DNA of 7,444 nucleotides from Eubacterium sp. (GTDB lineage: Bacteria > Bacillota > Clostridia > Oscillospirales > Acutalibacteraceae), in contig JAIDLO010000185.1 in NCBI GenBank assembly GCA_029050995.1, positions 1-7,444 of the forward strand. The letters run 5' to 3'. The notes under the pieces were generated by a model. The model made no database searches, had not been told where the DNA came from, and saw nothing but the letters and a program-made list of their open reading frames with translations. Shown piece by piece: positions 1 through 7,380 of the stretch (the stretch's first letter is position 1; each line of letters starts with the position of its first letter). A program made the position numbers and the translations under genes.

Positions 1-2713
1 CATTATCATCTGTTCCCAAATCAAAGAAGCCAACCTGCCCATACATCGTTCTTCTTCTATGCTCTTCAAGATTGCTTACAAGGGCAGGCAGTGCCTGCAG
101 CATAGCTCTTCTGTTTGCGCCAAGGCTATCCAGCGCACCGCATCTTATAAGGCTTTCAACAGCACGGCGGTTGAAATGGCCCGATTGAAGCCTTGAACAG
201 AAATCAAACAAATTCTTATATTCGCCGTTTTCGCGTTCCTTAATAATATCATTTATAAATTCAGAGCCAAGGTTTTTAATGCCGAGAAGTCCGTAATTAA
301 TAACATTACCATTTGCAAAAAAGCCTTTAACGGATTTATTGACATCCGGCACGGAAAGCTTTAAGCCCAGCCTTTTGCTTTCAGCAATATAGCGGGCAAC
401 CTTGTTTGAAGAATCAAGCACAGAGGTTAAAAGAGCCGCCATAAACTGCGCAGGATAATATCTTTTCAGATAAGCTGTTCTGTACGCCACAAGAGAATAA
501 CAGGCGGCATGGGATTTATTGAATGCATATTTTGCAAAATCAGACATCTGATCAAAAATATCATTAGCTGATTTTTCATCTACGCCGTTTTTCGCACAGC
601 CCTCAATAAAGGTAACACGCTCTGCTTCCATAACATCCTTTTTCTTTTTGCTCATAGCACGGCGAACAACATCCGCCCTGCCATAAGAGTAACCTGCAAG
701 CTGACGGAAAATCTGCATAACCTGCTCCTGGTACACCATACAACCGAAGGTGTCATCCAATATCGGCTTTAATAATTGTGTACTATACTGCACCTTTTCA
801 GGATTATGCGAATTTTCAACAAATGTGTCTATCTGCTTGGCAGGGCCCGGTCGATAAAGCGAGTTTGCAGCGATAAGATGCTCTAATTTCGTTGGTTTTA
901 AATTCATAAGCATCTGCTTCATACCGCTTGATTCAAACTGAAAAATGCCCTCTGTCTGCCCTCTTGCAAACAGTTTATAAACCTCGGGATCATCAATCGG
1001 AATATCATCTATATTCAAGCCGACATTTCTTGAGGCATCATTTATAACCGTTAATGTACGAAGCCCGAGAAAATCCATTTTTAAAAGACCAAGCTCTTCA
1101 AGCGTTGTCATAATATACTGCGTAACAACCAAGCCGTCATTCGTTGCAAGCGGTACATATGATGCAACAGGATCGTGCGTAATAACAACGCCTGCTGCAT
1201 GGGTTGAGGTATTTCTCGGCATACCCTCTATTTTACGGGCGGTTTCGATAAGTTCATTGACCTGCCTGTTTTCATCCATAAGATTTCTTAATTCTTTGGA
1301 TTTTTTTACAGCATCATCAATCGTTATTTTAAATTCATTCGGAACAAGCTTTGCAACCGCATCAACAGAGGCATACGGCATTCCCATCGTTCTGCCGACA
1401 TCCCTTATTGCCGCCCTTGTTTGCAGCGTTCCGAAGGTAACAATCTGAGCAACATGATCCGTGCCGTATTTTTCGGTTACATAATCAATAACCTCCTGCC
1501 TGCGTTCATAGCAGAAATCAATATCGAAATCGGGCATTGAAACTCTTTCGGGATTTAAAAAGCGTTCAAAAAGGAGATTATATTTCATCGGGTCAACATC
1601 TGTTATGCCGATACAATAAGCTGCAATAGAGCCTGCGCCCGAGCCTCTTCCCGGACCGACAGGAATACCCTTGCTTTTGGCATAGGAAACAAAATCGGCA
1701 ACAATAAGATAGTAATCCGTATAGCCCATTTTTTCTACAGTTGAAAGCTCATATTCAAGCCTTTCAATATATTCCTTCGGCGGATTGCCGTATCGTTTAT
1801 AAAGCCCGTCATAGCAGCACTTTTTGAAATATTCAAAATGATTCATTCCGTTCGGCGTTTCATAAAACGGAAGTTTTGTATTGCCGAACTCAAAATCGAA
1901 ATTGCATTTTTCAGCTATAACAGCGGTATTATCAACAGCCTCGGGGACATCTGCAAAAAGCGTTCTCATTTCCTCTTCGGATTTAAGATAGAATTCTTCG
2001 GAATGAAATTCAAGCCCTGTATCTTCCCCCAATATATGGTTTGTTGCAATACAGATAAGCACCTGTTGAATTTTACTGTCCTGCTGTTCAATATAATGCA
2101 CATCATTCGTTGCAACAAGCGGAATGCCTGTATCATTGGAAAGTCGTTTTAAACCATCCTTAACAATCTTTTGCTCGTCAAGGCCGTGATCCTGAATTTC
2201 AAGATAATAATGGTCCTTTCCGAAAACATCAAGATACCACAGGGCAGTTCTTTTCGCCAAATCATAATCACGCTGAAGCAGCGCCTGCGGGATTTCGCCT
2301 GCAAGGCAGGCAGAAAGGCAAATCAGCCCCTCGTGATACTTTTCAAGAATATCATGGTCTACCCTCGGCTTATAGTAATAGCCCTCTGTAAAAGACATTG
2401 AAACAAGCTTTATAAGGTTTTTATAGCCTGTTTCGTTTTCACAAAGCAGAATAAGATGGTTATAATCCTTATCAAGTACCTTTTCTTTATCAAATCTTGT
2501 TCTCGGCGCAACATAAACCTCACATCCGATTATCGGCTTTATACCCTGCTTTTTGCACGCTTTGTAAAAATCAACAGCCCCATACATATTACCATGATCC
2601 GTAATAGCAAGGGACTGCATTCCAAGTTCTTTTGCCCTAAGAACAAGCTGGTTTATACGGCAGGCGCCGTCCAGCAAAGAATATTCCGTATGAAGATGAA
2701 GATGAGTAAACAA
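1..2713 (-). CDS. dnaE: DNA polymerase III subunit alpha, DnaE type (3' end cut off by the window edge)
   Basis: This gene encodes a replicative C-family DNA polymerase that extends DNA at the fork; in Firmicutes DnaE usually works beside PolC. 904 codons are visible in one uninterrupted frame, and the gene runs off the left edge. The N-terminal PHP domain begins HLHLHTEYSLLDG (residues 4-16), followed by ITDHGN (37-42), CLAGEI (136-141) and NDVHY (203-207). The palm carries GPGRGSGAGS (353-362), PDFDIDF (394-400, catalytic D397 and D399) and LLKMDFLGLRTL with the third aspartate D547. A helix-hairpin-helix segment (GLLGIKNLG) lies near residue 811. Family members have roughly 1,150 residues, so about 250 are missing, including the OB fold and clamp-loader-binding tail. 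No exonuclease domain is inserted, which separates it from PolC. The TTG start at 2713 is chosen for its strong Shine-Dalgarno; an in-frame GTG at 2722 overlaps that site. It begins 28 nt after whiA. Confidence 0.97.
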   Translation of the reverse strand, partial: MFTHLHLHTEYSLLDGACRINQLVLRAKELGMQSLAITDHGNMYGAVDFYKACKKQGIKPIIGCEVYVAPRTRFDKEKVLDKDYNHLILLCENETGYKNLIKLVSMSFTEGYYYKPRVDHDILEKYHEGLICLSACLAGEIPQALLQRDYDLAKRTALWYLDVFGKDHYYLEIQDHGLDEQKIVKDGLKRLSNDTGIPLVATNDVHYIEQQDSKIQQVLICIATNHILGEDTGLEFHSEEFYLKSEEEMRTLFADVPEAVDNTAVIAEKCNFDFEFGNTKLPFYETPNGMNHFEYFKKCCYDGLYKRYGNPPKEYIERLEYELSTVEKMGYTDYYLIVADFVSYAKSKGIPVGPGRGSGAGSIAAYCIGITDVDPMKYNLLFERFLNPERVSMPDFDIDFCYERRQEVIDYVTEKYGTDHVAQIVTFGTLQTRAAIRDVGRTMGMPYASVDAVAKLVPNEFKITIDDAVKKSKELRNLMDENRQVNELIETARKIEGMPRNTSTHAAGVVITHDPVASYVPLATNDGLVVTQYIMTTLEELGLLKMDFLGLRTLTVINDASRNVGLNIDDIPIDDPEVYKLFARGQTEGIFQFESSGMKQMLMNLKPTKLEHLIAANSLYRPGPAKQIDTFVENSHNPEKVQYSTQLLKPILDDTFGCMVYQEQVMQIFRQLAGYSYGRADVVRRAMSKKKKDVMEAERVTFIEGCAKNGVDEKSANDIFDQMSDFAKYAFNKSHAACYSLVAYRTAYLKRYYPAQFMAALLTSVLDSSNKVARYIAESKRLGLKLSVPDVNKSVKGFFANGNVINYGLLGIKNLGSEFINDIIKERENGEYKNLFDFCSRLQSGHFNRRAVESLIRCGALDSLGANRRAMLQALPALVSNLEEHRRRTMYGQVGFFDLGTDDN

Positions 2714-2720
2714 AAACGGC

Positions 2721-2730
2721 ACCTCCCTTT
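2721..2730 (-). promoter_or_regulatory. Ribosome binding site of dnaE
   Basis: AAAGGGAGGT lies 7 nt upstream of the TTG at 2713 and supports that codon as the start. The in-frame GTG at 2722 is formed by the end of this site, so it is too close to be served by it. The ATG at 2733 lies upstream of the site and is out of frame with dnaE. Confidence 0.8.
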
Positions 2731-2741
2731 CATTTTATTTA

Positions 2742-3632
2742 TTAAAGTTCTTCAGCTATGCTGACAATCTTTTTTAACCTATGATTCACACCACTTCGGC
2801 TAAGAGGCGGATTGCAGATTTCAGCAATTTCCGAAAGGCTTGAATCCGCATTTTCATATCGAATTTCAGCAAGCATTTCCAGATTTTCAGGCAAATACTC
2901 TTTGCCTTTAAGACGCCATATTTTTTCTATAGCCCGAATCTGCTGCGAGGCTGCATTGACCATTCGGTTAATATTCGCCGTTTCGCAGTTTGCTTTTCTG
3001 TTTGCCATATTTCTGAAATCCTTAACGATTTTAACATTCATCATTTCAAACATAGCATCAGAAGCGCCCATAAGATAAAGGCAGTCTTCAATCGACTCGC
3101 TTTCCTTGAAATAAACAACATTATAGCCGTGACGATATGTATATTTCGGGCTTAAATCCATTTCTTCAATCAGCGTTAAAAGGCTTTTTGAAAGATTAAG
3201 ATATGGAATTGTAAATTCAAGATGATAATCCTTTTCAGGCGTTGAAATTGTTCCGCAGGAGAGAAATGCACCGGCAACAAAAGCATGCACACAATTTTCA
3301 CAATCAAAATTTGAATGATTGATTTTGAGGCTTGCCGTTCCCTCATGACCGAAGGCCTTAAACAGCTTTGCCGCATCATTTGATTCAGCAACGGAAACCG
3401 TTATATTCCTGCCCTTCGGAGAGGTTTTTACAATAGAATCAATATTAAAAAGTTCTTTCAGAAGCTGTTTATAAAGCAGTGCTATATTCTCGTTTTCAGT
3501 TTGCAGAGAAACACTTTTAGCCGAAAAGGTTTTTCCGAAAATACACATTCCGTAAAGAAGCGATTTTTTACAGCAGGCTTTTTCATATTCAGTTTTAACA
3601 AGTTCGTTTTTAACCTGCATTGAAAAAGACAT
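2742..3632 (-). CDS. whiA: WhiA, DNA-binding regulator with a LAGLIDADG-like domain
   Basis: WhiA is a conserved Gram-positive protein that binds DNA. In Streptomyces it is a sporulation transcription factor, and in Bacillus it influences cell division and chromosome segregation. The 296-residue length is close to the family norm. The N-terminal half is the degenerate homing-endonuclease fold, with FVAGAFLSCGTISTPEKDYH (118-137) matching the usual GAFL-G-S--PEK-YHLE block; the catalytic acidic LAGLIDADG residues are not evident, as expected for this family. RNMANRKANCETANINRMVN (207-226) is the conserved linker. The C-terminal helix-turn-helix ends in PPLSRSGVNHRLKKI (275-289). The gene starts 11 nt after the rapZ stop and ends 28 nt before dnaE. 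No crh/ptsH-like gene follows it. Identification is firm; the target genes in this organism cannot be read from the sequence. Confidence 0.96.
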   Translation of the reverse strand: MSFSMQVKNELVKTEYEKACCKKSLLYGMCIFGKTFSAKSVSLQTENENIALLYKQLLKELFNIDSIVKTSPKGRNITVSVAESNDAAKLFKAFGHEGTASLKINHSNFDCENCVHAFVAGAFLSCGTISTPEKDYHLEFTIPYLNLSKSLLTLIEEMDLSPKYTYRHGYNVVYFKESESIEDCLYLMGASDAMFEMMNVKIVKDFRNMANRKANCETANINRMVNAASQQIRAIEKIWRLKGKEYLPENLEMLAEIRYENADSSLSEIAEICNPPLSRSGVNHRLKKIVSIAEEL

Positions 3633-3641
3633 TTTACAAAT

Positions 3642-3645
3642 TCCT
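3642..3645 (-). promoter_or_regulatory. Short Shine-Dalgarno of whiA overlapping the rapZ stop
   Basis: AGGA overlaps the rapZ TAG stop (3646-3644) and sits 9 nt before the ATG at 3632. It favours that ATG over the in-frame ATG at 3620 (codon 5), which has no such site. The arrangement suggests that whiA translation depends partly on ribosomes finishing rapZ. The site is short, so this is a modest call. Confidence 0.55.
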
Positions 3646-4513
3646 AACTTCTATTAATATCTCTGTGATTAACGGAAACATTATCCCATCGGCTGCAGAA
3701 ATGCTCTTTTAAGGATTCTGCAATAGCAACCGAACGATGATTTCCGCCCGTACAGCCAATAGCAACAACAACCTGGCTTTTACCCTCTTTAATATAAAGC
3801 GGATTGAGAAAATCAAGCATATCAATCAGCTTTGCAAGAAGCTCATTTGCCTCATCAAACGAGAACACATAATCACGAACCTCTTGATCAAGCCCTGTTT
3901 TTGCCTTTAAGCTTTCAACCCAATACGGATTCGGAAGGCATCTTACATCAAGAACAAAATCTGCCTCTGCAGGAATGCCGTGCTTAAAGCCAAAGGACAT
4001 TACATGGATATTCATAACCTCTCTGTCGCTGCCAAGAAGAATCTGCGTTAATCTGTCTCTGAGCTGATTTACGGTAATATCCGATGTATCAACAACATAA
4101 TCAGCCATTGAACGAACAGAGCTTAATATCTCTTTTTCACAGGAAATAGCCTGCTCGATATTGCCATTGAAACGATCCGCAAACGGATGCTTTCTTCTTG
4201 TTAATTTGTATCTCTTTAATACAACATTCGTATTTATATCAAGATAAATCAGCTTAATATCATAATTGAATTTATCCTTTTGATGAAGCACTTCAACAAG
4301 GGAATCGAAATTCTCTGTTGAACGGATATCAATAACCATTGCAATTTTATTTCTTGTGCCCTTATTCTCAATAAGCTCAAGGAAAGTATTTAAAAGCAGC
4401 GGCGGCATATTATCAACACAATAATAGCCGATATCCTCCATAAAGCCGACAGCAGTTGATTTACCTGCGCCTGAAACACCTGTTAATATTACTAATTCTT
4501 TTCTTTCATCCAT
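3644..4513 (-). CDS. rapZ: RapZ/YvcJ-family nucleotide-binding regulatory protein
   Basis: This is a P-loop NTP-binding protein. In E. coli RapZ senses glucosamine-6-phosphate and, as an adaptor, directs RNase E to the small RNA GlmZ. The Bacillus homologue YvcJ hydrolyses nucleotides and affects competence, and a GlmZ-type role is not established in Firmicutes. The 289 residues are full length. Visible motifs are Walker A GVSGAGKST (12-20), a Walker B-like VIDIR (60-64), RYKLTRRKHP (101-110), SFGFKHGIPAEADFVLDVR (173-191), the C-terminal signature GCTGGNHRSV (253-262) and a terminal VNHRDINRS. The start codon overlaps the murB stop by one base (TAATG), and a weak AGGGT lies 9 nt upstream, so translational coupling to murB is likely. 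Firmicutes commonly have yvcK next, but here whiA follows after 11 nt. Confidence 0.96.
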   Translation of the reverse strand: MDERKELVILTGVSGAGKSTAVGFMEDIGYYCVDNMPPLLLNTFLELIENKGTRNKIAMVIDIRSTENFDSLVEVLHQKDKFNYDIKLIYLDINTNVVLKRYKLTRRKHPFADRFNGNIEQAISCEKEILSSVRSMADYVVDTSDITVNQLRDRLTQILLGSDREVMNIHVMSFGFKHGIPAEADFVLDVRCLPNPYWVESLKAKTGLDQEVRDYVFSFDEANELLAKLIDMLDFLNPLYIKEGKSQVVVAIGCTGGNHRSVAIAESLKEHFCSRWDNVSVNHRDINRS

Positions 4514-5412
4514 TATTCTGTTACCCTAATTTCCATTTCCAGCTTAACGCCTTTTTCTTTCATCACTGTTTCACTGCAAAGCCTGCAAAGATTTAAAATA
4601 TCCGCACAGGTTGCATTTCCTTTATTTATAACAAAGCCTGCATGCTTTGTACTTACCTCAGCACCGCCGACAGCTTTGCCTTTTAAGCCGCATTCTTCAA
4701 TAAGTGCCCCTGCAAAATAGCCCTCAGGTCTTTTAAAGGTTGAGCCTGCACTTGGATATTCAAGCGGCTGCTTATCCTTTCGTCTTTGAAGAAAATCATC
4801 CATTTTGGCTTTGATTTCTTCTTTGTTCCCTTTTTTCAGTTTTACATAAATGCCCGTTATAATACAGCCGTTCTCATAATATGCGGAATGACGATAAGAA
4901 AGCTGCATATCCTCAGATTCCAAAAAGCCTGCGTTGCCGTTCCGATCTATATGACTGCATTTAAAAAGAACATCCTTCATTTCTCCGCCGTAAGCACCTG
5001 CATTCATAAACGCAGCACCGCCGCAGGAGCCGGGAATTCCAAAAGCAAATTCCAAACCCGAAAGGCTGTTTTCAAGCGCAAATCTGCAAAGCTTCATTAA
5101 AGAAGCACCGCTTTCTGCAAAAACAGTTTCTTCATCAAGCAGCCTGATTTCCGAAAAATCATTTGAAAAGCACAGAACTGCGGCATTGATTCCGTTATCA
5201 GAAACAAGAAGATTTGAGCCGTTTCCGATTGCAACAAGCCTTATTCCAAACTGCTTACACGCTTTAATAACAGCTGAAACCTCCGCTTCACTTTTCGGAA
5301 AAATCATTACGGAAGCATTTCCGCCAACCTTAAAGGTTGTATGATTTTTCATGGATTCATTTTCAGCAAACTGAATATTCTCTTTTTCTAAAAAAGCAAT
5401 TAAATCTTTCAA
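4513..5412 (-). CDS. murB: UDP-N-acetylmuramate dehydrogenase (UDP-N-acetylenolpyruvoylglucosamine reductase)
   Basis: MurB is a cytoplasmic FAD enzyme that uses NADPH to reduce UDP-GlcNAc-enolpyruvate to UDP-MurNAc, the second committed step of peptidoglycan synthesis. The 299 residues match the shorter MurB class typical of Firmicutes. The FAD-binding part shows NHTTFKVGG (23-31), GNGSNLLVSDNG (63-74) and FGIPGSCGGAAFMNAGAYGG (124-143). The C-terminal domain has YPSAGSTFKRP (219-229), where S224 corresponds to the catalytic serine, and HAGFVINKGNA (257-267). The glutamates near the end (E293, E295) fit the conserved catalytic glutamate region. Translation starts at TTG (5412), preceded by GGTGAT. 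Choosing the first ATG, codon 21, would remove N-terminal sequence normally present in MurB. The gene begins 10 nt after glcK and overlaps rapZ by 1 nt. Confidence 0.97.
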   Translation of the reverse strand: MKDLIAFLEKENIQFAENESMKNHTTFKVGGNASVMIFPKSEAEVSAVIKACKQFGIRLVAIGNGSNLLVSDNGINAAVLCFSNDFSEIRLLDEETVFAESGASLMKLCRFALENSLSGLEFAFGIPGSCGGAAFMNAGAYGGEMKDVLFKCSHIDRNGNAGFLESEDMQLSYRHSAYYENGCIITGIYVKLKKGNKEEIKAKMDDFLQRRKDKQPLEYPSAGSTFKRPEGYFAGALIEECGLKGKAVGGAEVSTKHAGFVINKGNATCADILNLCRLCSETVMKEKGVKLEMEIRVTE

Positions 5413-5415
5413 AAT

Positions 5416-5421
5416 ATCACC
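5416..5421 (-). promoter_or_regulatory. Ribosome binding site of murB (GGTGAT type)
   Basis: GGTGAT pairs with the 5' part of the anti-Shine-Dalgarno (the GGUGAU of AAGGAGGUGAU) rather than with the usual GGAGG core. It sits 3 nt before the TTG at 5412, and in that register the spacing is normal. It supports the TTG start. The site lies inside a four-codon reading frame that starts on the glcK stop. Confidence 0.55.
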
Positions 5422-5422
5422 A

Positions 5423-6373
5423 TTAACTACTTAAGCCAAGAAGAGCCGCACCGATAATGCCTGCATCATTTCCAAGCTCTGCTTTCATAATTTTTGTTTG
5501 TATTTTACTGTGAATTGAATATCTTTCTGCCTGAACATATTTGATGAGCGGCTTCATAAGAGTATCGCCCTCGTTGCAGATACCGCCGCCAATGCAGATA
5601 ATTTCGGGCTGAAGCGCATTTACAAGATTGATCAGACCGCAGGCAACATATTTGATATAGTTATTAACAACCTTTATACCTGCTATATCGCCCTTTCTCA
5701 TAGCATCAAATGCTGTTCTGCCGCTTACCTTTCCCTCTTCCTCTGCAAGCTGATGCATAACAGAATCCGGATATGCAGCCATAGCAGCCTTTGACTGATT
5801 GATAAGTGCAGTTGCAGAAGCATAAGCCTCCCAGCAGCCTTTTCTGCCACAGGAGCATTTTTCGCCGTCCACCATAATAACCATATGACCGCATTCGCCG
5901 CCTGCTGCGTTTACACCTGTAACAAGCTTACCGCCGACAATAACACCCGAACCAACACCTGTTCCGAGCGTTACAGCAACAAAATCCTTTGCACCATGAC
6001 CGCAGCCTGCATAAGCCTCTCCAAGAGCTGCACAGTTTGCATCATTTGCAACAAAAACAGGAACATCCCCAAGGCGCTCTTTAATCATATTCTTTGCATC
6101 AACATTATTAAAGCCAAGATTATTTGCAAATTCAATAACGCCGTCATCATTTACAGTACCCGGTGTACCCATTCCAACAGAGGAAATATCCGCAATTGTA
6201 ACACCAGCCTGTTCCATTGCTTCATTACAAACCTTTGCAATATCATCAAAAATTTCGTCTGCGCTTCTTGGCGTATTGGTTGGTGTTTTTGCAGTTGATA
6301 AAATTTTATATTCATCATTTACAACAGAGGCAACAATATTTGTTCCTCCCAAATCAATACCAATGTTTAACAT
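5423..6373 (-). CDS. glcK: ROK-family glucokinase
   Basis: This enzyme phosphorylates free glucose with ATP to glucose-6-phosphate in the cytoplasm, feeding glycolysis with sugar that does not enter through the phosphotransferase system. The 316 residues are typical for the Gram-positive ROK glucokinase group. The N-terminal phosphate-binding loop is IDLGGTN (6-12). VANDANCAALGEA (108-120) carries the probable catalytic D111. TLGTGVGSG (135-143) is the second phosphate loop. The ROK signature has ECGHM (160-164, sugar- and zinc-binding E160 and H163) followed by CSCGRKGCWEAY (173-184), whose cysteines 173, 175 and 180 complete the zinc site. No DNA-binding domain precedes the kinase, so it is not a ROK repressor. 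AAGGAG lies 9 nt before the ATG. It follows hprK by 20 nt. Specificity for glucose over another hexose such as mannose or N-acetylmannosamine is inferred from family resemblance. Confidence 0.93.
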   Translation of the reverse strand: MLNIGIDLGGTNIVASVVNDEYKILSTAKTPTNTPRSADEIFDDIAKVCNEAMEQAGVTIADISSVGMGTPGTVNDDGVIEFANNLGFNNVDAKNMIKERLGDVPVFVANDANCAALGEAYAGCGHGAKDFVAVTLGTGVGSGVIVGGKLVTGVNAAGGECGHMVIMVDGEKCSCGRKGCWEAYASATALINQSKAAMAAYPDSVMHQLAEEEGKVSGRTAFDAMRKGDIAGIKVVNNYIKYVACGLINLVNALQPEIICIGGGICNEGDTLMKPLIKYVQAERYSIHSKIQTKIMKAELGNDAGIIGAALLGLSS

Positions 6374-6393
6374 AATTTAATTCTCCTTATACT

Positions 6394-7359
6394 TTATGAA
6401 TTTTTCCAAATTTCAAGTTCATTTTCTCCCGGCTGGATATCTTCCATACCAAGACCAACCATAAGCTCTCTTGCAGCATTATATCCCATTTTTTTCTGGC
6501 GGTTATTCATAGCTGCCGTTTCAATAATGATTGCAAGGTTTCTTCCGGGATTAACAGGAATTGTTAACACAGGCACCTTTACATCAAGAATTTTCGTATA
6601 TGTATCATCAAGCCCAAGCCTGTCATAAGCCTTCGTTGAATCCCAAGGTTCAAGCTGAATAACCATATTTATCTTTTCGGAAACCTTAACCGAACCCATA
6701 CCGAACAGACGGCGAGCATTAATCATACCGATACCGCGAAGCTCAATAAAATGCCTGATATTATTCGGCGATGAACCTATCAATGTATGATCATCAATTT
6801 TTCTGATTTCAACAGCATCATCGGCAATAAAGCGATGACCTCTTTTTATAAGCTCAACAGCCGTTTCGGATTTACCTGCTCCGCTTTCGCCTAATATAAG
6901 AACACCCTCGCCGTATACTTCGCAGAAAACGCCATGCCTTGTAATTCTCGGGGCAAGACTTGTATTCAGATACTGAATAAGCGTTGCAAGAAACGGAGAT
7001 GTTTCCTCATCCGTACGAAGCAATGGCACCTTGTATTCTTCACAAGCCTTTATAAAATAATCGGGAATTTCAAGCCCTCTTGTAATAACAGCAGCGGCAG
7101 GATGCAGACCAAGCCAATATCCAAGCGCCTTTTGCTGTGCTTCCTTATCCATTTTCTGAAGAAATCCAAGCTCTGTCCATCCAAGAATTTGTATTCTTAA
7201 AGAATCAAAATAATCCGTATATCCCGTAAGCACAATACCCGGGCGGTTTACTTCATTGGTTGTTATCAAAATATCGTTTGCAGCCTTTGGAAGATAAATG
7301 ATTTCAAGCGAATGTGTATCTATTATCTTCTGAAGAGAAACGGAATAACTTGCAGCCAT
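6394..7359 (-). CDS. hprK: HPr kinase/phosphorylase
   Basis: This bifunctional enzyme phosphorylates HPr (and Crh where present) on Ser46 when glycolytic intermediates are high and removes the phosphate when they fall, thereby controlling carbon catabolite repression through CcpA. The 321 residues are near the usual 310. The N-terminal regulatory domain (about 1-135) has no known catalytic motif. The kinase domain shows RHGVFCEVYGEG (141-152) with H142 in the catalytic-histidine position, Walker A GESGAGKSE (157-165), IADDAVEI (178-185), the HprK signature IELRGIGMINARRLFG (205-220), and PVNPGRNLA (268-276) with the C-terminal basic NNRQKKMGYNAA. The gene is complete, with AGGAGGT 6 nt before the ATG. 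It is the first readable gene of the operon. Its promoter is not visible because only about 20 bases of genomic DNA precede it before adapter sequence begins. Confidence 0.97.
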   Translation of the reverse strand: MAASYSVSLQKIIDTHSLEIIYLPKAANDILITTNEVNRPGIVLTGYTDYFDSLRIQILGWTELGFLQKMDKEAQQKALGYWLGLHPAAAVITRGLEIPDYFIKACEEYKVPLLRTDEETSPFLATLIQYLNTSLAPRITRHGVFCEVYGEGVLILGESGAGKSETAVELIKRGHRFIADDAVEIRKIDDHTLIGSSPNNIRHFIELRGIGMINARRLFGMGSVKVSEKINMVIQLEPWDSTKAYDRLGLDDTYTKILDVKVPVLTIPVNPGRNLAIIIETAAMNNRQKKMGYNAARELMVGLGMEDIQPGENELEIWKNS

Positions 7360-7365
7360 TTCATT

Positions 7366-7372
7366 ACCTCCT
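7366..7372 (-). promoter_or_regulatory. Ribosome binding site of hprK
   Basis: AGGAGGT is a near-perfect Shine-Dalgarno placed 6 nt before the ATG at 7359, and it fixes the hprK start. An out-of-frame ATG at 7364 is only one base away from the site and is not a credible start. This is the strongest ribosome binding site in the window, consistent with hprK being independently initiated. Confidence 0.85.
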
Positions 7373-7380
7373 ATAATTAT

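Noticed and set aside
1..2713. A novel or unusual defence, mobile or biosynthetic system in the window
   Set aside because: Every long stretch is accounted for by six conserved housekeeping genes; there are no extra domains, repeats or foreign-looking segments apart from the adapter at the far right end.
2656..2733. Short minus-strand frame of 26 codons starting at the ATG at 2733 and overlapping the 5' end of dnaE
   Set aside because: It has no Shine-Dalgarno of its own, contains the dnaE site within it, and its translation (MKGRCRFCLLIFIF...) looks like a frame-shifted shadow of dnaE.
2714..2741. Possible terminator between whiA and dnaE, the longest intergenic gap
   Set aside because: Only 28 nt, AT-rich, with no inverted repeat followed by a T run; it is occupied by the dnaE ribosome site.
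1838..2764. Series of plus-strand open frames of 76-104 codons opposite dnaE
   Set aside because: They are antisense to a continuous, motif-rich dnaE frame, show no recognisable domain, and are not arranged with ribosome sites.
3176..3391. 71-codon minus-strand frame inside whiA
   Set aside because: It is an alternative frame of whiA, whose own frame carries all the conserved family blocks across this stretch.
5885..6298. 137-codon plus-strand open frame opposite glcK
   Set aside because: It lies wholly within the well-supported glcK coding region, its composition is low-complexity and Cys/Asn/Thr-rich as expected of an antisense shadow, and no ribosome site is evident.
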